Position numbers and translations under genes: made by a program. This document shows, piece by piece, positions 17,536 through 26,146 of a stretch of 52,708 nt of DNA. Position 1 is the stretch's first letter. Each line of letters starts with the position of its first letter. Source of the stretch: JACQGD01 sp045628725 (GTDB lineage Bacteria > Patescibacteriota > Saccharimonadia > Saccharimonadales > Saccharimonadaceae). The DNA lies in contig JAZQPT010000037.1 in NCBI GenBank assembly GCA_045628725.1, positions 1 to 52,708 on the forward strand, read 5' to 3'. The notes under the pieces are model-generated. The model saw only the letters and a list, made by a program, of their open reading frames with translations. It searched no databases and was not told where the DNA came from.

Positions 17536-18140
17536 CTCGTACCGCCCATGTAAAACACAATTATTTTAAAGAATTCACTCAATCCTAAATACCATCCGCC
17601 CGGCGTCGTCCACCACAACGGAGACCATTGATTGTCACTGGCAACCGGATGGTTTACTAAACGTATATTATTGCCGGCACGCTGGCCGAATTCAAGTCCC
17701 GCACGGCGCTGATGATATGCCGATGTAACCAAAATAACTGAATGTATATCATTACGTTCAAATAAATCATGGGTATTAGCCGCATTCTGTTTGGTCGTTT
17801 CTGATGTTTCTTCGATAATAATATCCCTCAATGGCACGCCGTCACTGACAGCATTTTTTTGCATCGCCTGTGCGTTACTGGGGCCCGTCTTGTCAGCGGC
17901 TGCACCAGAAAATATTAGTTTATCTGCCCAACCTTTTTTGTAGAGCTCTATCGCTTGGTCAGTCCGTGCGGTAGTATCGCCGCCACTAATGGTCACAATC
18001 GCATCAACTTTTTGGCAGTCAAATTTATCTGCTTGCGGCGTCTCCCCGCAAGATTTCATGCCGTCGGGCGCCAGATACACTGATAACCCTCCGATGACAA
18101 TCACCGCCGCAACAAGAATAACTATCAAACCGCGAATCAT
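17532..18140 (-). CDS. YdcF/SanA-like DUF218 membrane protein
   Basis: This 202-aa protein has an N-terminal TM anchor (about residues 4-24) and a DUF218 domain marked by AIVTISGGDTTARTDQAIELY, ETSETTKQNA and ILVTSAYHQRRA. DUF218 proteins (YdcF, SanA, ElyC) are envelope-linked and of uncertain biochemical function. A second hydrophobic stretch near the C-terminus (EFFKIIVFYMGG) may touch the membrane. It overlaps both flanking genes by 4 nt (cysteine desulfurase upstream, mnmA downstream), so it is translated with the tRNA thiolation genes although no functional link is known. Confidence 0.85.
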   Translation of the reverse strand: MIRGLIVILVAAVIVIGGLSVYLAPDGMKSCGETPQADKFDCQKVDAIVTISGGDTTARTDQAIELYKKGWADKLIFSGAAADKTGPSNAQAMQKNAVSDGVPLRDIIIEETSETTKQNAANTHDLFERNDIHSVILVTSAYHQRRAGLEFGQRAGNNIRLVNHPVASDNQWSPLWWTTPGGWYLGLSEFFKIIVFYMGGTR

Positions 18141-19297
18141 CGATTAACTCGCTTTGTTTCAGCCGTGACTACGTCGATGATAATGTCTGCTGCTAATTGT
18201 GTATTCTCGGGATTTGATAGCGAACCAAGACTCAGTCGCAAACTACCGTCGGCAGTTGTATCGTTCATACCGATCGCCGTTAGCACGTGCGAGCGTGTTC
18301 CTTTATTGGCAGCACAGGCGCTTCCCGTAGCGACAAGCACTCCTTTAGATTCAAGTCCAAATATCAATCGCTCAGCATCTATTCCCGGCCATGATATGTG
18401 TAGATGTGCCGGCAGTCGATGCTTTTTATGTCCGGATATAACGGCATCAGGGAATGCTTCTATTAGTCGAGATTCTAACTGGTCGCGTAGCTCTCGGACG
18501 CGCTCAGACTCGTGTTTACGATGTTTATCTGCAATCCCCATGGCAATGGCAAAGCCGACTGTCCCGGCGACATTCTCGGTACCGCTACGATACCCGCGTT
18601 CCTGTCCGCCGCCGACAATTTGCGGTCGCAAAACGATATGTCGATTTGCCCATAGTAATCCCATTTGTTTTGGACCGTACACTTTTGCCGCGTTAATCGT
18701 TAACATATCCACACCAAGTCGAGCCACGTTTACATCAAGTAGCCCCACCCCTTGCGATGCATCACTGTGCAGATAAATAGGCGTAGTGTTTCCATCTGAT
18801 AGCCGCTTTTCACGCTCAATTTTTATAACCGCTGCGATATCACGAAGTGGCTGTATCGTTCCTAGCTCGTTATTAGCCAGAGCAACACTGACAAGTACTG
18901 TATCTGAACGAATAGCCGCTTTGACGCTCTCTGCATAGACACGACCGTGTTTATCGCTGTCGATAATCGTATGCTCATGTTGTTTTGCCGCAGCTAGCAC
19001 TGCGTGGTGTTCGATCGCCGGAACGATTACGTGACCAGATACACTACCAAACGCTAAATTAATTGATTCGGTTGCACCGGCGGTCATAACAATTTCGTCA
19101 CTAGTTGCACCAAGCGTTTGTGCGATCGTCTGCTTTGCCGCTTCGTAGTCACGGCGTACGTTTAATGCCGGAGCGTACGGACTCGATGGATTAAAAAATA
19201 ATTCCGAAAAATATGGCTGCATAGCACTAACCACCCGACGGTCCATCGGTGTCGCCGCAGCATGATCAAGATAAATAATGTTGGTAGCTGTATCCAT
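18137..19297 (-). CDS. Cysteine desulfurase (NifS/IscS-like)
   Basis: A 386-aa PLP-dependent class V aminotransferase-fold enzyme that removes sulfur from cysteine as an enzyme persulfide. Signs are MTAGATES (cofactor phosphate site), IEHHAVL with the PLP-stacking His, HSDASQG, the Schiff-base Lys in NAAKVYGPKQMG, and the catalytic Cys in ATGSACAANKG. It heads an operon with a DUF218 gene and mnmA, so its main duty is probably sulfur supply for tRNA 2-thiouridine. A TATAAT box ends 11 nt before the ATG. No Fe-S scaffold gene is nearby. Confidence 0.93.
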   Translation of the reverse strand: MDTATNIIYLDHAAATPMDRRVVSAMQPYFSELFFNPSSPYAPALNVRRDYEAAKQTIAQTLGATSDEIVMTAGATESINLAFGSVSGHVIVPAIEHHAVLAAAKQHEHTIIDSDKHGRVYAESVKAAIRSDTVLVSVALANNELGTIQPLRDIAAVIKIEREKRLSDGNTTPIYLHSDASQGVGLLDVNVARLGVDMLTINAAKVYGPKQMGLLWANRHIVLRPQIVGGGQERGYRSGTENVAGTVGFAIAMGIADKHRKHESERVRELRDQLESRLIEAFPDAVISGHKKHRLPAHLHISWPGIDAERLIFGLESKGVLVATGSACAANKGTRSHVLTAIGMNDTTADGSLRLSLGSLSNPENTQLAADIIIDVVTAETKRVNR

Positions 19298-19308
19298 TGC
19301 CTTACTTT

Positions 19309-19317
19309 ATTATAGCA
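19309..19317 (-). promoter_or_regulatory. Extended -10 promoter of the cysteine desulfurase operon
   Basis: TGCTATAAT (19317-19309) ends 11 nt before the ATG at 19297. The predicted leader is only about 4-5 nt although TAAGG sits within it. Confidence 0.65.
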
Positions 19318-19324
19318 ACAAACG

Positions 19325-19774
19325 CTAGAATGCGGGTTGTACTAATGGTTGTCCAGTGTGCGGGTCGCGACTATAGACTTCGCGCGCGATGCGTTCATAA
19401 TACAATCTCGTAGATAGCATGAAATTATCCAACTCTTCGCCTTCGATAAAGTTATATCGAGCGCCTTCTTGCGCCTTTAGTACGCCGTTGTTATGAATTT
19501 CATAGCGCGTAGTTGAGGTACGACTCTTACCGAGGCGATCAACCCATTCTTCGTGCCAGATCCACGTGTCTTCGTCGAGATTAAAGAATTCACGGCGGTG
19601 ACCTTTTGGAACAGGTCCAAATAGCTGCCCGCCTATTTCACTTTCCATCTGAATCAACTGACGTCGCGTTGGTTTAGTGGCAAGCTGTCGTTTTTTAGGC
19701 ATACTAATTCGTAGTAGACTAGCATCTTCAGTGCCGACGAGCAGTTCGAATGTTTTTTTGAAAAAATCAGCCAT
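19325..19774 (-). CDS. Unknown small cytoplasmic protein (149 aa)
   Basis: No family recognised. It is soluble, without TM or signal, and rich in aromatic and charged residues (for example the DEDTWIWHEEWVDR stretch in the middle, followed by TTRYEIHNNGVLK). The composition looks like a compact beta-rich domain. It lies 4 nt after the 98-aa unknown gene, so they form a small operon between tatD and the cysteine desulfurase. The ATG at 19774 follows a purine-rich AGGAT. It is likely real because of the tight spacing and gene-like codon use. Confidence 0.75.
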   Translation of the reverse strand: MADFFKKTFELLVGTEDASLLRISMPKKRQLATKPTRRQLIQMESEIGGQLFGPVPKGHRREFFNLDEDTWIWHEEWVDRLGKSRTSTTRYEIHNNGVLKAQEGARYNFIEGEELDNFMLSTRLYYERIAREVYSRDPHTGQPLVQPAF

Positions 19775-19778
19775 ATAC

Positions 19779-20075
19779 CTATCCTTTTAGACGATCGTCC
19801 CGCATTATTTTAATTCGTTTAGCTATAATGCGCTGGTCACGCGTAAATTCTGCAGACCCAGCGGCCGAGGCAGCTAGTTCATAGGCGTCGTTTGCTTTAC
19901 GCTGGTTATCTGCTGAAGCATCATCAAAATACAGATCATTGGCTGCGCTGGAATGATGACGAGTATCTGGAAAATGGCTCGCTCTACTATGTTCATACCC
20001 TAACGATACCGTATCAATATCACGACGTAGTTCGTCGGAAGCGGTCGGTGAGTTTTTAGCATGAATCGGCGCCAT
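19779..20075 (-). CDS. Unknown small hydrophilic protein (98 aa)
   Basis: No family recognised. It is hydrophilic, rich in Asp, Ala, Ser and Arg, with a predicted helical C-terminal half (NDAYELAASAAGSAEFTRD, then RIIAKRIKIM). It has no TM segment or Cys. AAGGAAC about 8 nt before the ATG serves as a ribosome-binding site. It precedes the 149-aa unknown by 4 nt and follows tatD by about 50 nt, where no clear promoter could be assigned. A partner role for the next protein is possible but unproven. Confidence 0.65.
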   Translation of the reverse strand: MAPIHAKNSPTASDELRRDIDTVSLGYEHSRASHFPDTRHHSSAANDLYFDDASADNQRKANDAYELAASAAGSAEFTRDQRIIAKRIKIMRDDRLKG

Positions 20076-20126
20076 AGATACAGTTCCTTATTCGATAGCA
20101 GTTGATAATTTTTATCGATATTTGTG

Positions 20127-20876
20127 TTAGAGAGCGAATAACGCGGTTGCATTTGCCGTTGTTACGTCTGCGATATGTTGCGGCGTTATACCCCTTATCG
20201 TCGCATGATGCGATGCAACGTAACTAACAAATGCTGGCTCATTTACTTTACCACGCTTTGGTACTGGCGTCAAGAATGGTGCATCCGTCTCTAATAATAG
20301 TCTATCGACTGGAATCGAGGCGAATACCTGCTTTTGTGCCTCGTCTTTTGTAAACGTACTGATACCGTTGACACCTATGTATAATCCGCGCGTCAGCCCT
20401 TGTTCAAGTCGCACCGCTGTGTCCGTAAAACTATGCAAAACACCCCGCGTCCCAGGGAAATTATCAAATACAGGCCAAAAATCATCAAATGCGTCGCGTA
20501 CATGGAACGATACAGGCAAATTATAGTCTTTCGCCCATTGGAGCTGTTGTTCTAATGCTTTTATCTGGGTATCACGCGGCGAATGAGTATAAAAGTAATC
20601 AAGCCCTATCTCGCCAATACCGACAACCTTTTTATGACGGTCGCGTAAAATCGTTTCGATAGAGGAGTACCCATCTTTTGATTCGTGCGGATGAACCCCG
20701 ACAACGGCGTAACATATGGGGAATTTGTCCGAAAATTCAACGGCTCTACGAGAGCTTTCTTCACTGACGCCAACACAAAGTACTTTCGTGACATCGGCCT
20801 CGACTGCACGCAAACGGGCACCGTCAGGATCGACATAGTCCGACTCGTGTATATGACAGTGCGTATCAACAAGCAT
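20127..20876 (-). CDS. tatD: TatD family metal-dependent hydrolase/DNase
   Basis: A 249-aa TIM-barrel amidohydrolase-superfamily protein. Metal ligands are visible in DTHCHIH at the N-terminus, the GEIGLDYF segment, VSFHVRDA, LHSFTD, and ETDAPFLTP near the C-terminus. TatD proteins are 3'-5' DNases involved in DNA repair and degradation. The ATG at 20876 lies 2 nt after the metG stop. The metG-tatD pair is a conserved Gram-positive neighbourhood and here extends into the Rpf/YabE-ksgA cluster. Confidence 0.95.
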   Translation of the reverse strand: MLVDTHCHIHESDYVDPDGARLRAVEADVTKVLCVGVSEESSRRAVEFSDKFPICYAVVGVHPHESKDGYSSIETILRDRHKKVVGIGEIGLDYFYTHSPRDTQIKALEQQLQWAKDYNLPVSFHVRDAFDDFWPVFDNFPGTRGVLHSFTDTAVRLEQGLTRGLYIGVNGISTFTKDEAQKQVFASIPVDRLLLETDAPFLTPVPKRGKVNEPAFVSYVASHHATIRGITPQHIADVTTANATALFAL

Positions 20877-20878
20877 AC

Positions 20879-22366
20879 TTATACTTCTTTTTTAGCGTGA
20901 GGATCAGGCGTGTGAACATAGATCTTTGGAAAAAGGACGCCCTCAGATGGAACGATAACACCTGATTCAAACGTTCGGTGAATCGATGCTGCCGTATGAG
21001 GCATGAATGGAACGAGCAAGTCGGCAATCTGCAAAAGCGTTCCGACAGATGTAGCGAGAATCTCTGCAAGATGCCCTTCGGCTTCTGTATCTGTTTCACG
21101 GTTTTTTGCGACCGTCCAAGGTTTGACGTTTTCTAAATACTGATTTAAACTCCGGACCATTGACCATACTTGATCAAGTGCAACATCAAACGTCAGCGCA
21201 TTCATCGAATCACGGTATCGTTTCATATCATGCTCAGCTTGCGGGGCATCGCCAATCACCCCCGCTTGATAGCGTGAAATCATACTCGACACACGCTGTA
21301 CGACGTTGCCAAGGTCGTTACCTAGTTCTGTATTATAGGCAATCTCAAACTTTTCCCATGTAAAATCGCCGTCGTCTTGCGTTGGGATATGACGAGCAAA
21401 GAAATAACGAAACGCATCAACACCATAAGTATCTATAATTTCATTCGGATCAACAACATTACCAAGAGATTTGCTGATTTTTGTTCCACCGATGTTAATA
21501 AATCCGTGCACAAGTAACTTCTTCGGAAGTGGTAATTCAAGACCCAAAAGCATCGCTGGCCAGATGCCGGCATGGAACCGAAGAATATCTTTTCCAACTA
21601 CCTGTATGTCTGCAGGCCAATATTCCTGCCACTCTGGGCGGTCTGGATATCCAATAACTGTAATGTAATTTGCAAGCGCATCCATCCATACATACATAAC
21701 CTGATCTGGATCGTCCGGCACGGGAATACCCCATGATAAATTCTTACGAGGACGAGAAATACTGACGTCCTTTAGACCATCTTTCATAAGCTCTAGGAAT
21801 TCTTTTTGTCGAAATTCTGGTACGATTTGCATACGCTTATGTTCGATAGCTTCGCGGATCTTGTCGCTAAACAAACTCGCTTTCAGATAGTAATTCTCTT
21901 CACTGACGCGCTCGTACGGCTTTTGATGATCCGGACAGACACCGCTGGTAGCTTCGACTTCTTTATCAGTAAAGAATGCTTCATGACCAACACAGTACCA
22001 ACCTTCATACGAGCCTTTGTAAATATATGGCTGTAGCTTCTGCCAGATCCACTGTACCGCCGCAACGTGATGATCGTCAGTCGTCCGCACAAAATCAGTG
22101 TATTCCGCACCAACTTTTGTCATAAGGTCTTGGAAATTTCCATACATCTGGTCAGTGTAGGCCTTTGGCTCTAGGCCTAGTTCTTGTGCTTTAGCAGCAA
22201 TTTTATTGCCATGTTCGTCAGTACCAACCTGAAATCGTACAGCGTGCCCATTCTGCTTTTGGTACCGAGCCCAAATATCAGCAATCAGATAATCGAGTGC
22301 GTTGCCGATATGTGGATTTGCATTTACGTACGGAATTGCGGTAGTGATGTATAAGTTTTTTCCCAT
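20879..22366 (-). CDS. metG: Methionyl-tRNA synthetase
   Basis: A 495-aa class I enzyme. The HIGH motif reads HIGN (residue about 20), the KMSKS motif reads KISKS (in GGTKISKSLGN), and the anticodon-binding helical domain is present. It ends without the C-terminal tRNA-binding/dimerisation domain found in longer MetRS proteins. The zinc knuckle positions read CVGH and CPDH, that is CxxH twice in place of the usual CxxC pairs. Start ATG is 8 nt after an extended -10 box, so the mRNA should be leaderless. tatD follows by 2 nt. Confidence 0.96.
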   Translation of the reverse strand: MGKNLYITTAIPYVNANPHIGNALDYLIADIWARYQKQNGHAVRFQVGTDEHGNKIAAKAQELGLEPKAYTDQMYGNFQDLMTKVGAEYTDFVRTTDDHHVAAVQWIWQKLQPYIYKGSYEGWYCVGHEAFFTDKEVEATSGVCPDHQKPYERVSEENYYLKASLFSDKIREAIEHKRMQIVPEFRQKEFLELMKDGLKDVSISRPRKNLSWGIPVPDDPDQVMYVWMDALANYITVIGYPDRPEWQEYWPADIQVVGKDILRFHAGIWPAMLLGLELPLPKKLLVHGFINIGGTKISKSLGNVVDPNEIIDTYGVDAFRYFFARHIPTQDDGDFTWEKFEIAYNTELGNDLGNVVQRVSSMISRYQAGVIGDAPQAEHDMKRYRDSMNALTFDVALDQVWSMVRSLNQYLENVKPWTVAKNRETDTEAEGHLAEILATSVGTLLQIADLLVPFMPHTAASIHRTFESGVIVPSEGVLFPKIYVHTPDPHAKKEV

Positions 22367-22374
22367 TTAAACCT

Positions 22375-22383
22375 ATTATAACA
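22375..22383 (-). promoter_or_regulatory. Extended -10 promoter of metG (leaderless)
   Basis: TGTTATAAT (22383-22375) lies 8 nt before the metG ATG at 22366. Confidence 0.7.
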
Positions 22384-22426
22384 GATATGAATAATCTTTC
22401 TATTTACGTTTTACCGATGCTAACGA

Positions 22427-23641
22427 TTATCGACCGTTATTGTTTGTCCAGTCCGTTGCCAGATCAAATCCGTGAGGATGACGTGCGGCAAATCCACCCG
22501 TATCATATACTCTACCAGGCCCCATACTTGTTTCGACAATCGAACAGCGTGGGTAGTTACCTAGATGTGCTGCAACCAAGATATACCCGTCTTTGTCGAC
22601 CTTTGCGCCGTCTGGACGAACACTATAGTCGCCACCCCCGCAGCTATTCATTACAATATTCATCGCTAGGTCATAGTACGTCTCGCGGTGCACTACCCCT
22701 TTGCTATCTGTGAACATATTTGCACCCTTTGACCTGCTTAGCCCGCTGCCAGGTTTAATACCAATTACTTCAATCTGCTTTTTTGGCTCTTTGGTGACGA
22801 TGCTTTGCACTTCTCTACGTGCAAGTTCACGCCCACTTTGCATTTCTATTTCAAAGGTAACTGACCGCGTACCTACCTCACCCGGCGACTGAATTTCACG
22901 AAAGCCAACCGGCCGCGCGGTATCATATACTTTTTCCGACGCGAACGCAATCACCTGGTCTTCATTTACCATTTGTTTGCCGTTACGCCATAGCTCAATC
23001 GTCATTCCGGCAACGACCGGTGCATCAAACGGCATAGATACGTGATCATCCTGTCCGACACTAATCTTTTTGTCCTTCAGTACCGCGGCAACGGTATTTG
23101 CCTGCGTATACATGTTTGTTCGTTTGCCGTATAGGACAAGCGTAAACGGCACTGCACGATCAATTGATAGCTCTAATCCTGCACCCTCTGAAAGTATGTC
23201 TTCAGTTGGGCGGAGCGTCGTTTTGTCTTCGTCCTGCAAATCAATGCCAGCGTCAGCGGCAATTTTGTCTGCTGTCTGATACGGTGTCATGATTTTCTGA
23301 CGAACCATGCCGTCAACGACGACAACAGGCCGCGCACGGTAGATGTTGACGTAATAATTATTATCTATCAGTTCTGTCTTTAGTGATGGCTCGACCGTAT
23401 CATTACTATCAAGCGTAACGGCAGCATCTTTGAGGGCATCACGCACCGAACCAGCACGGGTCAAGATGACTTTCTCTAGCCCACGGTCGTGAATCGTAAC
23501 GAATTTTTTGCCTGCTACATTTTGCCCTGCAGCCTGTGCATGAGACATAAACATAACAGAAATAATGGCGATAATAAAAAGAGATACGGCAATAAAGACG
23601 CCCGCTGGAATTGGTGAGTATTTGATAATAGCTTTGATCAT
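22427..23641 (-). CDS. YabE-like cell-wall protein (DUF348-G5-3D)
   Basis: This 404-aa secreted or membrane-anchored protein has an N-terminal hydrophobic segment (about residues 14-37), two DUF348 (YabE-type) repeats, a G5 domain (VGFREIQSPGEVGTRSVTFE region) and a C-terminal 3D domain with acidic residues in YDTGG and HGFDLATDW. It is thus like B. subtilis YabE, a stationary-phase murein hydrolase/Rpf-related protein. Its first 270 residues are clearly paralogous to the RpfB-like protein two genes upstream; only the catalytic domain differs. A GAGGTGG ribosome-binding site precedes the ATG. It lies between ksgA and metG. Confidence 0.88.
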   Translation of the reverse strand: MIKAIIKYSPIPAGVFIAVSLFIIAIISVMFMSHAQAAGQNVAGKKFVTIHDRGLEKVILTRAGSVRDALKDAAVTLDSNDTVEPSLKTELIDNNYYVNIYRARPVVVVDGMVRQKIMTPYQTADKIAADAGIDLQDEDKTTLRPTEDILSEGAGLELSIDRAVPFTLVLYGKRTNMYTQANTVAAVLKDKKISVGQDDHVSMPFDAPVVAGMTIELWRNGKQMVNEDQVIAFASEKVYDTARPVGFREIQSPGEVGTRSVTFEIEMQSGRELARREVQSIVTKEPKKQIEVIGIKPGSGLSRSKGANMFTDSKGVVHRETYYDLAMNIVMNSCGGGDYSVRPDGAKVDKDGYILVAAHLGNYPRCSIVETSMGPGRVYDTGGFAARHPHGFDLATDWTNNNGR

Positions 23642-23698
23642 ATACGCGTGCCACCTCGGGAAGCAACTACATAGTAGTATAGCGCGTAGCGTGGTTAG

Positions 23699-24469
23699 CT
23701 ACAAGTTGGCAGTGAGATCTAGCCATTGTTGAAGCGTCAGATCTTCGGCACGAGAATCGGGTGAAACATTTGCTTTTGCTAGCAGAATCTCGGCGTCTGG
23801 CTTTGAGATGCTTAACCCACCTGCAAGCGATGAACGGAGTTTTTTTCGTTTTGAAGAAAATCCAGCCTTAACCATACGGAAGAATGCTTTTTCATTCTCA
23901 GGTGCGACGATCGGCTCTTTGCGCGTACGCAAGATAACGACCTGACTGTCGACTTTTGGTGGGGGCGTAAAGAATGACGCAGGAACAATGTCACCCAGGC
24001 TTGCTTCGGCGTACATCTGCGCACTGACTGCCAGAATACTCATATCTCCCGCAGGCGCGGCGATTCGCTGAGCAACTTCTTTTTGAACGAGCAATACGGC
24101 TGTCGAAGGTTTATTGCTTGCCGTCATCAATGCCTGAACAATTTTGCTCGTAATGTAATAGGGCACATTTGCTACGACTTTATACTCTTTTGGTAGCGTT
24201 GAAAGATCAAATGACAAAATATCGCTTTGGATAACTTCTAAATCCTTACCCGGGAACTGCTTTGGTAATTTACGGGCAAGTTCTTCGTCGAACTCTACTG
24301 CAATAACTTTTTTTGCACGTCGCAGCAGTTCGGACGTTAGCGTACCTTGGCCAGGGCCTATTTCAAGAACGGTATCGTCCGGTCCGATGTCAGCGCAATC
24401 AGCAATATGCGCTAAAACATCACGATCTTTTAGCCAGTGCTGGCCGAGTGATTTATTTGGAGCTGCCAT
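23699..24469 (-). CDS. rsmA: 16S rRNA adenine dimethyltransferase KsgA/RsmA
   Basis: The 256-aa Rossmann-fold methyltransferase dimethylates two adjacent adenosines near the 3' end of 16S rRNA using S-adenosylmethionine. Visible are QHWLKD at the N-terminus, VLEIGPGQGTLT (SAM motif I) and NVPYYI, the N6-adenine methyltransferase NxPY motif. Its ATG overlaps the RpfB-like gene's stop by one base (TAATG), so translation is coupled. RpfB-KsgA adjacency is a hallmark of actinobacterial genomes. Confidence 0.96.
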   Translation of the reverse strand: MAAPNKSLGQHWLKDRDVLAHIADCADIGPDDTVLEIGPGQGTLTSELLRRAKKVIAVEFDEELARKLPKQFPGKDLEVIQSDILSFDLSTLPKEYKVVANVPYYITSKIVQALMTASNKPSTAVLLVQKEVAQRIAAPAGDMSILAVSAQMYAEASLGDIVPASFFTPPPKVDSQVVILRTRKEPIVAPENEKAFFRMVKAGFSSKRKKLRSSLAGGLSISKPDAEILLAKANVSPDSRAEDLTLQQWLDLTANL

Positions 24470-25638
24470 TACCGGTAAATATCCTGCAGACCCATTTTAT
24501 TTTTACAACTTGGCCACGGCTGCCATCCGCGCTTTTGGTATGTCTCCCATGCTTTTTGGTCTTGTACAGCTGGTGGCGCGTCACTTGCAACCGCAAACCC
24601 CTGATAGCCGCCCCATGTTTGTCGATCGTACTGGTAAGCCCCGTAATATCCGTTACCGGTATTGGACGTGTAGCTACCTTCGCAGCTTCGAAGGCGAGAT
24701 AGCGCACCTGCGAAATCTCCGTTGAATGTGTTCGCCATTTTTGTGCCAACAATTTCCACCTGCTTTTTTGGCTGCTCTTGCACGACACTCTGGATTTCCT
24801 TACGGCCGACTTCTTTGCCATTTCGCATTTCGACTTCGTAACTCACTACCTTTTTGCCTTTAGTGCCTGGTGTCTTTATTTCTTTGAATCCAACATCTCT
24901 ATCGGCATCTTGGATTTTTTCGGTTTCAAACGGAATCTCTTGTTCCTGAGTAATCGTTTGCTTGCCGTTACGCCAAATCTCTACCGTCATACCATCGGTA
25001 ATAATAGCGCTACCTTCAACAGAAAGCGTATCGTCTGCCGCCAGTGTAATATTCTTTGATTTCATCATTGCTGCAACGGTCGTTTCTTGTGTATAAGCGG
25101 TCGTCTCTTTGCCGTACAGTACGAGGGTAAACGCAGTTGCTCGGTCGATAGTCATCTGCAAGCCTGCGCCGTCAGATACGATATCGTCACTTGTTTTAAT
25201 GGTCGTCTTGTCTTCGTCATGCAGTTCAATTCCAGCATCGATACTGATTTGCTCTGCAGTCTGATAAGGAGTCATGATTTTCTGACGTAGTGATCCGTCG
25301 ATAACGATCACTGGTCGTGCCCGGTAGATGTTTACAGTGTAGGCTGTGGCGACGAGTTTTTCATCAAGTTTTGGCTCAACAGTATCGTTGTCGTCCAAAT
25401 TAACCTTTGCCTCTCTTAATGCTTCTTGGATAGTTGCGGCCTTTGTCAGTACCACCTTTTCCGTGCCTCGGTCATGAATAGTCACTAGGCGTCCATCGCG
25501 TGCTTTATTACTGTCAGCGGCACTTACTCGAGTCATCAAAAAGGTGGCAACGATCATCGTCATTGCCAATACAGCTATCAGTAGTACTCCCACCGGAGTT
25601 TTCGTGTAATGAAGGAATTGTCTCATAAAGTGTCGCAT
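24469..25638 (-). CDS. RpfB-like resuscitation-promoting factor (DUF348-G5-Rpf)
   Basis: This 389-aa protein has an N-terminal membrane/signal segment (about residues 15-37), DUF348 repeats, a G5 domain and a C-terminal Rpf transglycosylase-like domain. In the latter, LRSCEGSYTSNTGNGYYGAYQ contains the expected catalytic Glu, and a second Cys comes later (WPSCKNK). Rpf enzymes cleave peptidoglycan and wake dormant Gram-positive cells, mainly in Actinobacteria, the usual hosts of Saccharibacteria. The ATG at 25638 or the in-frame ATG 12 nt downstream may start it. ksgA overlaps its stop. Confidence 0.9.
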   Translation of the reverse strand: MRHFMRQFLHYTKTPVGVLLIAVLAMTMIVATFLMTRVSAADSNKARDGRLVTIHDRGTEKVVLTKAATIQEALREAKVNLDDNDTVEPKLDEKLVATAYTVNIYRARPVIVIDGSLRQKIMTPYQTAEQISIDAGIELHDEDKTTIKTSDDIVSDGAGLQMTIDRATAFTLVLYGKETTAYTQETTVAAMMKSKNITLAADDTLSVEGSAIITDGMTVEIWRNGKQTITQEQEIPFETEKIQDADRDVGFKEIKTPGTKGKKVVSYEVEMRNGKEVGRKEIQSVVQEQPKKQVEIVGTKMANTFNGDFAGALSRLRSCEGSYTSNTGNGYYGAYQYDRQTWGGYQGFAVASDAPPAVQDQKAWETYQKRGWQPWPSCKNKMGLQDIYR

Positions 25639-25657
25639 CTCGGATACGTTGTGTTTA

Positions 25658-25666
25658 ATTATATCA
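25658..25666 (-). promoter_or_regulatory. Extended -10 promoter of the rpfB-ksgA operon
   Basis: TGATATAAT (25666-25658) lies in the 31-nt gap after the Nudix gene, 19 nt before the ATG. The predicted leader is about 12 nt. Confidence 0.6.
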
Positions 25667-25669
25667 AAT

Positions 25670-26146
25670 TTAACGGTATTTAGGTAGGAATTCGACGCAC
25701 GGAGCCACTATAGCCGAGATGTTCGCTGGCAATTCGTCTAACGGAAACCAGCCAAGTTCGATGATTTCGTGGGTATTAAATTGCTTAGCTGGGAGCATTC
25801 GTCGCTGCACCGAGACACTAAACAGGTGTGCCGTATAGCCAACTGGTGATTTTTTACCCTTTAGCACGGCGAGTGCATGCGCTTGATCGACACCTACTCT
25901 CATGCCCGTTTCTTCGTATAGTTCCCGAACAGCGGCCTCGGCAGGCGACTCGCCTTTTTCGATCCCGCCACCGGGCAATGACCATTCGGTACCAATGATA
26001 CCGCGCACCAACAGTATCTGACCATCTTCGCTTAGTACCGCAATTCGCGCACGCTGAGTACCCGTTATAGTCGTATATATTTTTAATATACAGATAACAA
26101 GCGGACTAATTAGCCTGCCGACAGTAATCTTTACTTTTCTGTTCAT
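25670..26146 (-). CDS. Nudix hydrolase
   Basis: A 158-aa protein with a complete Nudix box (GGIEKGESPAEAAVREL then YEETGM, roughly residues 62-84). Nudix enzymes hydrolyse nucleoside diphosphate derivatives such as oxidised nucleotides; the substrate is not readable from sequence. The N-terminus has a hydrophobic stretch (ISPLVICILKIY) that could associate with the membrane. Its ATG overlaps the stop of the upstream UvrD-like helicase by 4 nt, suggesting co-expression with DNA repair. Confidence 0.9.
   Translation of the reverse strand: MNRKVKITVGRLISPLVICILKIYTTITGTQRARIAVLSEDGQILLVRGIIGTEWSLPGGGIEKGESPAEAAVRELYEETGMRVGVDQAHALAVLKGKKSPVGYTAHLFSVSVQRRMLPAKQFNTHEIIELGWFPLDELPANISAIVAPCVEFLPKYR

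Noticed and set aside
18165..18776. A 203-codon plus-strand frame opposite the cysteine desulfurase gene
   Set aside because: Shadow of a well-conserved gene on the other strand.
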